From Prosopocoilus inquinatus (lineage: Eukaryota > Arthropoda > Insecta > Coleoptera > Lucanidae): 64,000 nucleotides of DNA. This document shows, piece by piece, positions 54,001-63,000 of the stretch. The translations under genes were made by a program, and so were the position numbers. The notes beneath the pieces are model-generated. The model worked only from the letters and a program-made list of their open reading frames with translations, did not search any database and was not told where the DNA came from. How positions within the stretch are numbered: position 1 is the first letter of the stretch; every line of letters begins with the position of its first letter. The DNA is taken from contig CM069876.1 in assembly GCA_036172665.1 (NCBI GenBank), forward strand, positions 39,339,001 to 39,403,000, read 5' to 3'.

Positions 54001-57000
54001 CCTTTATCTTGACGTTTCGCAAACCGGATTGATAAAACAAACAATCCGGTTTGCGAAACGTCAAGTTAAAGGTAAGAAAATTCTGTGTTTTAAAGGAACC
54101 ACAGTGATAGAAATTAAACAAAATTAAATAAATCAATTTCAAAATCGTCATCAAGTGCATTGTCCCCTTAGGTTCCCATGCAGGATGGTAGGGACGTATG
54201 GTGGCACGACGCGGTGCCCAGCGCCTCCACCAGTTGTTACCCCGAATGGATGCAAGCCGAGGACCCCCTCTTCATGTTATACACAAGCGGATCTACGGGC
54301 AAGCCGAAGGGGGTCCTACACACCACAGGGGGTTACCTAATATACGCCGCCACCACTTTCAAGTACGTCTTCGACTACAAACCAAACGACATTTATTGGT
54401 GCACCGCAGACATCGGCTGGATTACGGGGCACACTTACGTCGTGTACGGCCCCCTTGCAAACGCAGCTACCTCAGTATTGGTAAGAGATCAATTTCGCGC
54501 TTTTTTTCGAGTTTGGAAATTTGATATTCAGCCGCAAAGCAAACATGTGCACTTCATTAATTTTATTATTAAATTAGTTTCTTACTTATTTTATTAACTG
54601 CGTCGCAGTCTTATCTAATTGACAACAACATCTGTTCGTCAGATTTAACTTAAATAGTTCACATTCACACATCAATTAGATTTCGTAATATTGATGATGA
54701 TATTGATGATAAGCGGTGACCTTTAATAACGCAATTAGTAGACTGGTGGTATGTACTAGTTATGCAACGAATTTTTTTTTCTTCTGCAGTATGAAGGAAC
54801 ACCATTTTATCCGAATAACGACAGATTCTGGACTGTGATAGAAAAATACAAGGTCACTCAGTTTTACACCGCGCCGACCGCGATAAGGGCGCTGATGAAA
54901 TTCGAAGATGATCTGGTGACAAGGTTGGGGGGGATTCACCGGTCACCTTTTCGCCTTGCGTGACGCTTGTCTTGGTTTCAGGCATGACCTGTCGACTTTG
55001 CGCGTTCTTGGATCCGTTGGTGAACCGATTAACCCCGAGGCCTGGATGTGGTACTATAAGGTGGTGGGGAGGGAAAAGTGTTCCATCGTTGATACTTTTT
55101 GGCAGACGGAAACCGGAGGGCATGTCGTCACGTCCTTACCCGGAGCTATTCCCATGAAACCTGGATCGGCCGTAAGTATTATTTCCCGAAAAAAGAGAAA
55201 ATGTTTTGCTCAAAGAACTGCGAGCAAAAAGTAAAGGTTTCGGTTGTCCAAAAAAATTTTTAAGTTAACCAACAGTATATAGAATGTTTCCTTTCGAGTT
55301 GTAAGCAGATTATTTTCCAAAAATTTAATTAAAGAACCGCGGTCACAAAATAAAGTTTTCGTTTGTCAAAAAAAAACATTACGGAATTTTTAAGCTATTT
55401 TCATAAAAGCAACTATATACAGTATGTTTCCTTTCCTTTCGAGTTTGATGCTCGTTTTTGACATGCACTTACAAATCCCTCAAGAGTACGGCGATCGCTT
55501 TTATTTTGCATCATCTTTTGTTTCATAGGATTGACATTCTTGTCCTGTCTCCGCCTTTTTCCAAGCTGCAGTTAAACAGTTGGTATGCAGTAATTGCAGA
55601 ATTTACATTTCAGAGCCGCACAGAAAAAATTAAGGCCGTATAGAGTGTTGCAAGAATCAGAATCGTTCTTGTGAAATTCGGAATTGCTTTTGAAAATAGT
55701 TAGGATTCGCAATCACTCTATTTAAAAAAAAAAGTCTTGCACTTTATAATTTCTTTTTAATAAAGAAAACCATACTGCAAAACCTTGAGATTATGGAAAA
55801 ATTTTGTGCAAATCGTTTTTGATTGCAGTGAGAACCTCGAGCAGCCTCTGGACAGCTGTTTCAGCCCTGCTTGGGGCTTCTTCAGCAGAAACGTAGCTCG
55901 ACATTCCCACCGCAGACCAAAAACGACTTGCCCAATTTATTCGCAAATGCAATGTAAGAATGATGAACATATAAAATAGCGACATCTTACTATCGCTTTT
56001 TGACCTAACATTGCAGTAGTATAGACAAATTGAAGCGGGATTTGCTCCTAATGAGTCCCCCATGCAAGGCGGCCATGCTTGCTGTCAAAGCATAATGATT
56101 TGTCTATCCTACTGCAATGTTAGGTCAAAAAGCGATAGTAAGATGTCGCTATTTTATATGTTCATCATTCTTACATCGCATTTGCGAATAAATTGGGCAA
56201 GTCGTTTTTGGTCTGCGGTGGGAATGTCGAGTTACGTTTCTGCTGAAGAAGCCCCAAGCAGGGCTGAAACAGCTGTCCAGAGGCTGCTCGAGGTTCTCAC
56301 TGCAATCAAAAACGATTTGCACAAAATTTTTCTAAAATCTTTCATTATGCTTTGACAGCAAGCATGGCCGCCTTGCATGGGGGACTCATTAGGAGCAAAT
56401 CCCGCTTCAATTTGTCTATCCTACTGCAATGTTAGGTCAAAAAGCGATAGTAAGATGTCGCTATTTTATATGTTCTTGAGATTATGCTTGAAATCGAAGT
56501 TTTATTTTATTGATTTTGAATCGTCTACTCTCTTGTTACTGACGTAAACAGAAAATAATTTCAATATTGTATAAGCGGGCCTTTTATTTACTTTTTGTTG
56601 TCATGAGTTTTGACAGACAGTTTTGAGTTTAATTTTTGTGAAAATTACCGACCCTGATTAATCAACTAATTCATAACTCTTTCAAACTCTTTCGAGGAGG
56701 TCCCTGAGCTCAGAAACTGTACAACAAATAAAATTCCTCATGTGCTACAATAGATTTATTGCGCACTAATTTATATTCATACAGAAAAAGAATAAATAAA
56801 AAATATATTGTTTATTTAGGCCCGGTCTTTTCATCTCTGAGTAACTTTAACCGTTGATTAATTCCTATAGAAACAATTATCTCTACAATTGTAATTATGG
56901 GAATAAATCAACAATTAAAGTTACTCAGAGATGAAAAGACCGGGCCTTAGTTGCCTATATTGTAGGAGCAAGTGTAACTTGTTTTTGGAATAAGTCTAAG

Positions 57001-60000
57001 GTCCAGTTTTACAATTGCAGCTCAACTTTGAGCTGAGGTTTAAACCCTTAGCAACGATTATTTCAACAAGTGTTGTGAAGGATTTAAGCTTCGGCTCAAA
57101 GTTAAACCTCATTGTAAAACTGGGCCTTAAAGGTAAAAAGTTTTCAAAGTTGCATCTCTTTAAATGAATTGATCATTATATGCAACTGTATTGTTGATGT
57201 GACAGACAGAAATGTAACATATTTCTCCATTTTCCGATTACATTTTGTTTTCGTTTTTTGTAAAAAGAAAATCACCAAGTTTCTCTTTTGTAGGTACATT
57301 TTGCAGAAATATTTTAGAAATCCTTGAGTTAGATAACACTTTCGAGTTTTCGAACTTCTACGATTTGTACTTCCAAATTGTCTCTGATGCATCTTTATTA
57401 GCAAAATTGGTACCTTCTGGGTTAATTTAGTACCCTTTTTTGTATATTACATTTCTGTACGCTGGTGTAACACTGTCGTTACAACTATTTAACAATAAAA
57501 TTGGGTTTCGTCGCCTTCGTCAAACTTTAATCAGTTTAGGCAACGCCCACTTCATATAGGTCCGATTTATTAGGTGGGAGAATATCCCGACTTCAAAACT
57601 GATTCATCTGAAACACGATCCAGCACAGATATTCACCATTTTAAAAGTTATTTTTCCGTCCTTATTAGTAAGATAGATTTTCAAAGCTCAACAGCGAAAC
57701 GCTTCCGTCGCAATCCCCAGAAACTGAATGTCTGATATTCCTACGTGATGACCCAAGCCTGTTTTTCAAGACGGTGTTGTTTAGGAAATCGTATCTTTTT
57801 CTTCTTTTATCAAAAAGAAACAAAACTAACCTGAACTTTTCAATGTAATACTTCTTAAAATATATGTATAGCTACTAACGTATGCCACTGCATAAAATCA
57901 GAAAAAGCATCGCATCCACGAGTCATTTTAGATTATTTCTTTACGCTATATGTCTTCAGTAAGTGACCAATCAGTAACAGTACCGAAGATGTTCTGCGTG
58001 GTTTTTGGATGAAACGTTTTTTACACAGGAATTTAAACAGAAATGTTAGCCTAAGATTTACCTTTATTTAGTATTGTTAGGGCACGAACATGCCAAAGAT
58101 GTCTCACTGTTCACCCTCGATATTTAGATCGCGCTCCATAGCTTGATATAAAACAAACGCCTAGATTTAAATGAAATAGTGCATGTCGAAGAAGCGCGCG
58201 ACCATTCATCTTCGAAATGCACGGTTCTATTTAAAACTGTACGTTTGTTTTACATCGAGGTGTTATCGCGGTATCGAGCGCGACCTAAACATCGAGGGTG
58301 AACAGCGAGGCATCTTCGACACGTTCATACCCTTAAGTATACACCACGTGCATTTTAAAATTAATTTGCGGTTATTTAATTCTTTGTTATGCACAAAGTT
58401 TTTAAGCCACTTAATTACGACGTTAAAAAATAGAGAGTAATAATTACAACAGCGAACCGTTTATGGTACACAAAACGGAAGCAAAAACATTTTCTGTGGC
58501 GAATGTACGCATAAGTAAAAGAGCTTATCGCTTTTGCCATCAAGCACACGCAATGTTTAACTGAAATAAATAGTTCTTTGTTTATTTTTCTTCAAGGATG
58601 GAAATAATTCGATTTTAAACCCAGTTATCAGCTGTAATGATTTGATTATGTAAAGCGATTTTATTGTTGAAAAAAAAACATTGGCATTTAAGGTCAACGA
58701 TTTGCGCCATAACTAGAGAGCGGAGGGGATCATAGTTTAGTTTTCTTTAATTTTTTTTTGAGTGACGGGAATTAGGGATTGCAAAGTATTGATTGAATAA
58801 GAATAAGAATGAAAAACACAAAAGATCGCACCTTTTTGTTTAAAATTCATAAAATTCCAAGAGAGAGAAACAACATTGTTCGTGCGGGAAAAAAAGGCTA
58901 AGAAAACGTAATAATTCTAAAGTGGAATACTTGGGGATTCCCCGAAGAAAAGTGATATTTTAGATTATTTTTTTGAGAGGTGACAAAATTGCAGAATATA
59001 AATTGCAGAATGAAATTTTCATGTTTTTAATTTAGAAAAAAATTCCGGCCATTTTCCAGGCGCCATGAAAGTGAAGTGAAAAGAAGAGAAGGTAAAATTT
59101 TTAAAGTAAAACATTAAGGATTCACAGAAAACAAAGCAAGTTTTCGATTAATTTATTAAACGACAGGAATTACAAAGAAATTAAGAGGACGCACATTTTT
59201 TGTTACAAATTAAAAAAAAAATTCCCGGAGTTTTCGTTCATACAGAGAGAAAAAGTAGGTCAAAAATATCTCCCTTGAAACAAGTGACATTTCTTTAAAA
59301 GGCGGGAATTAAGGGTTGCGAAACTAAACAAAAATGCAGAACGAAACACTGATTTTTTATTTCTTTTTAAATTCGAAAAAAAATCCGGGCGTTTTCCAGG
59401 CGCCATGAAAGTGAAGTGAAAAGAAAAGGAGGTAAAATTTTTAAAGTAAAACATTAAGGATTCACAGAAAACAAAGCAAGTTTTCGATTAATTTATTAAA
59501 CGACAGGAATTACAAAGAAATTAAGAGGACGCACATTTTTTGTTACAAATTAAAAAAAAAATTCCCGGAGTTTTCGTTCATACAGAGAGAAAAAGTAGGT
59601 CAAAAATATCTCCCTTGAAACAAGTGACATTTCTTTAAAAGGCCGGAATTAAGGGTTGCGAAACTATACAAAAATGCAGAACGAAACACTGATTTTTTAT
59701 TTCTTTTTAAATTCGAAAAAAAATCCGGGCGTTTTCCAGGCGCCATGAAAGTGAAGTGAAAAGAAAAGAAGGTAAAATTTTTAAAGTAAAACATTAAGGA
59801 TTCACAGAAAACAAAGCAAGTTTTCGATTAATTTATTAAACGACAGGAATTACAAAGAAATTAAGAGGACGCACATTTTTTGTTACAAATTAAAAAAAAA
59901 ATTCCCGGAGTTTTCGTTCATACAGAGAGAAAAAGTAGGTCAAAAATATCTCCCTTGAAACAAGTGACATTTCTTTAAAAGGCCGGAATTAAGGGTTGCG

Positions 60001-63000
60001 AAACTATACAAAAATGCAGAACGAAACACTGATTTTTTATTTCTTTTTAAATTCGAAAAAAAATCCGGGCGTTTTCCAGGCGCCATGAAAGTGAAGTGAA
60101 AAGAAAAGGAGGTAGAAAAACATAAAACTTTTAAAAGAGAGAGTTAAGGATATACAGAAAACAAGTCAAGTTTTCGATTAATTGGTTAACCGACTTGAAT
60201 TACAAGAAAAATTAAGAAAAAAAATCCCGGAGTTTTTGCTCGTACAGAGAAAAGTAGGCCAAAAATATCTTCCAATGAAAGTTCGTTTTCATTTGTTCAA
60301 AGTTTTCAAGTTCCGTAAATTTACTATCATTATTTCAGGAGCCTTCCAGAACTTGGAAGTTAAAGCTTTCGAATTAAAAAAAGATACTTTTTCTCTAGGA
60401 AACTTTCAGAAGCTTGAAAACGAGAGAAAATTTCTTGTTCGTTAAGAAAATATGTATAAAATGAAAGAGTTCATTAATGAAAGCTTGTTTTGATTTGTTT
60501 AAGAGCTTTCAGGTGCGTTCAGGATTGTGTTTCTTTTTGAGCAATTTTCGGAAACACAAGAATGAGAATAAAATTCTTGCTAGCGTAGAGAAGCTTTTTT
60601 GATTGCTTAAAAACTCCTAAAAAAATTCATCTAAGGTCATTCGGACCGCAGCCAATGTAGAGTTTGCGCAAACACATCGTTACGTTATAAAAGCAACCGT
60701 TATAAAATAGAAAATGCGATTTCTGTTTAAAAACATACAGAAGAAGCATCATTTTCAAAAGTTGCCTAAATTTCTACATACATTTTTCAAGTTTCGTGCT
60801 TTTCTCTTCCGTTCTGAAATATTAACTACTTTTCTAAGTTATAACGATGCATTTATAACGTAACGGTTCATTTGCGCAAACCACATAATGAATCAAGATT
60901 TTTCTCTTCCGGAATTTTGTACACACTGGGTGGTCGAAAAATAATTGGACACAAAGCTTTGGCGGATTTCTGACATTAAAATATTTAGATTTAACTAAAC
61001 TCGCTCGTGACTTTTTCACGGAAATAAAATTAGTATTCCTAAATGACCTAAATGAAAACGTTTTTTTCTTAACCAAAAAGATAAAAGCAAAGTACTTGTA
61101 CTGGTCTTTCATAGTGTCTTGTAATAATTTGTGTGTTCTTGACCAAATATCTAAACAAATCTTTTATAATCGATAAACATCAATTATTATTTATCGGACA
61201 GGACAAAATCGAACAATATCATGAAAACCACGTTGCATTCAAAGATAAAATAGCAAATATCGCACGAAAATGGTTAACTTTAGCGCTATTAAACAAGCAC
61301 ATCGAATTAGTTTAAAAGTGTTGAGAGAATAACTTGCTTTTATTAAAAGCTCCAAAATTCTGCACACAGAAAAATTCTAAAGCAAGAATGATTCTCTGCG
61401 TAGCGCCCTCTATCTGATATATTAAAATTGAGAACAAATTATTATTTCCCGTCTCTAAAAATCCCCGTGTGTCAGTTTTTAAGGTAATATGTCAAAAATT
61501 CGAAGAATTATCGAAGAAATTTGAAATTAATTAAATTTCATAACAGAACTTTAAATTTAAAGTTACTTTAAACTAAAAATTACAAAAAATTTTGTTACAA
61601 TTTATTCAACTTGTCCAATTTATTCGCAATAAATTGGACAAGTTGAATAAATTGCAACAAAATTTTTTGTATTTTTTTAGTTTAAAGTCAGTCGTTTTTG
61701 GTTTGCAGTGGGAATGTCGAGCTAGGTCTCTGCTGATGACGTCCAAAACAGGGCTGAAACAGCTGTTCGAGGTTTTCACTGCAATCAAAAACGATTTCCA
61801 ACAAAAATTTTTAAAACTTTCATTTTGCTTTGACAGCAAGCATGGCCGCCTTGCATGGGGGACTTAGGCTTACGAACAAATCCGCTTCAATTTGTCTATC
61901 CTACTGCAATGTCAGGTCAAAAAGCGATCGTAGGATGTCGCTGTTTTATCTGTTAAAAAAGTACATTTGATTTTTTCACCTCCTGATTAATTTATCTACC
62001 TGGTATTATCCTTGGATGTCGATTATAATTTTCGAGGATATTATCTCGCAGATAAATCTTCAGGAGGTGGAAAAATCGGTCCTATGTGAAGTGTTTAGGT
62101 AAAATCGGTGGAAAAATCGGCCCTATGTGAAGTGTTTAGGTAAAATCTAAATATTTTGATGCCAGTAATTTACTGTTGCTCTGTGTCCATTACTTTTAGA
62201 CCGCCTGTATATTTAGGTACTTATCACACACTTAATCAACATGTTTGAGATGACATGATCCAGACTACTTCTGTTATCAAAAAAGCTTAATTCCGCCGCT
62301 CTCTGGTTATAGTAACGCAACGTAATGAAAATTAATAATGGTCTCAGCATTTTCTCTTTTAATATAAATTCCAGGCGATGCCATTCTTCGGAGTCCAACC
62401 CTCGTTATTAGACGAGTCCGGGAAAGAGATCGAAGGTGAAGGTGAAGGCTACCTAGTGTTCAGCAAGCCCTGGCCCGGAATGATGCGATCCCTCTTTAAT
62501 AACCACGATCGTTACGAGACTACATACTTCTCGAAATTCCCCGGCTATTACTGCACGGGAGACGGTCGGTAAAAATCAATTTTGCGCGTCGAGACGCCTG
62601 CGCTTACGCCCCCCCTTTATTATTTCAGGAGCACGGAGAGACGCCGACGGGTATTTGTGGGTGACCGGAAGGGTCGATGATATGCTGAACGTTTCCGGTC
62701 ATTTAATGTCGACGGCGGAGATCGAGTCGGTCCTCACGGAGCACAGCGGCGTCGCCGAGGCCGCCGTCGTCGCCAAACCCCACTCCGTGAAAGGCGAATG
62801 TCTTTATTGCTTCATCACCACCACGGAAAGCGTCAAATTCGACGGGAAACTCCTGGCGGAACTTAAGCAGCACGTGCGGGAAAGGATAGGGCCCTTCGCC
62901 CAACCCGATGTTATACAGAACGCCCCTGCGCTGCCGAAAACCAGGTCCGGGAAAATCATGAGGAGGATACTGAGGAAGATCGCAGTGAATGACAGAAACG

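Larger units (their letters stand above)
55796..56475 (+). mobile_element. Retrozyme-like element carrying two hammerhead ribozymes, 11-12 bp target duplication
   Basis: Flanked by exact CTTGAGATTATG at 55784-55795 and 56475-56486 (11-12 bp). The left part (55796-56093) is a minus-oriented unit; the right part (56098-56475) is plus-oriented and longer than one unit. TTTGTCTATCCTACTGCAAT recurs at 56099 and 56411, giving a 312-bp unit with one hammerhead each. Inverted arms (55796-56031 and 56098-56336) are nearly identical, so the insertion is recent. No protein is encoded. One-hammerhead-per-unit tandem repeats are the retrozyme hallmark; inverted partial copies and variable target duplications also fit Penelope-driven insertion (inference). 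It lies in AcCoAS intron 6. Confidence 0.8.

Noticed and set aside
59260..59794. Two minus-strand frames with MFYFKNFT starts
   Set aside because: Identical frames in successive 340-bp tandem units, without coding evidence.
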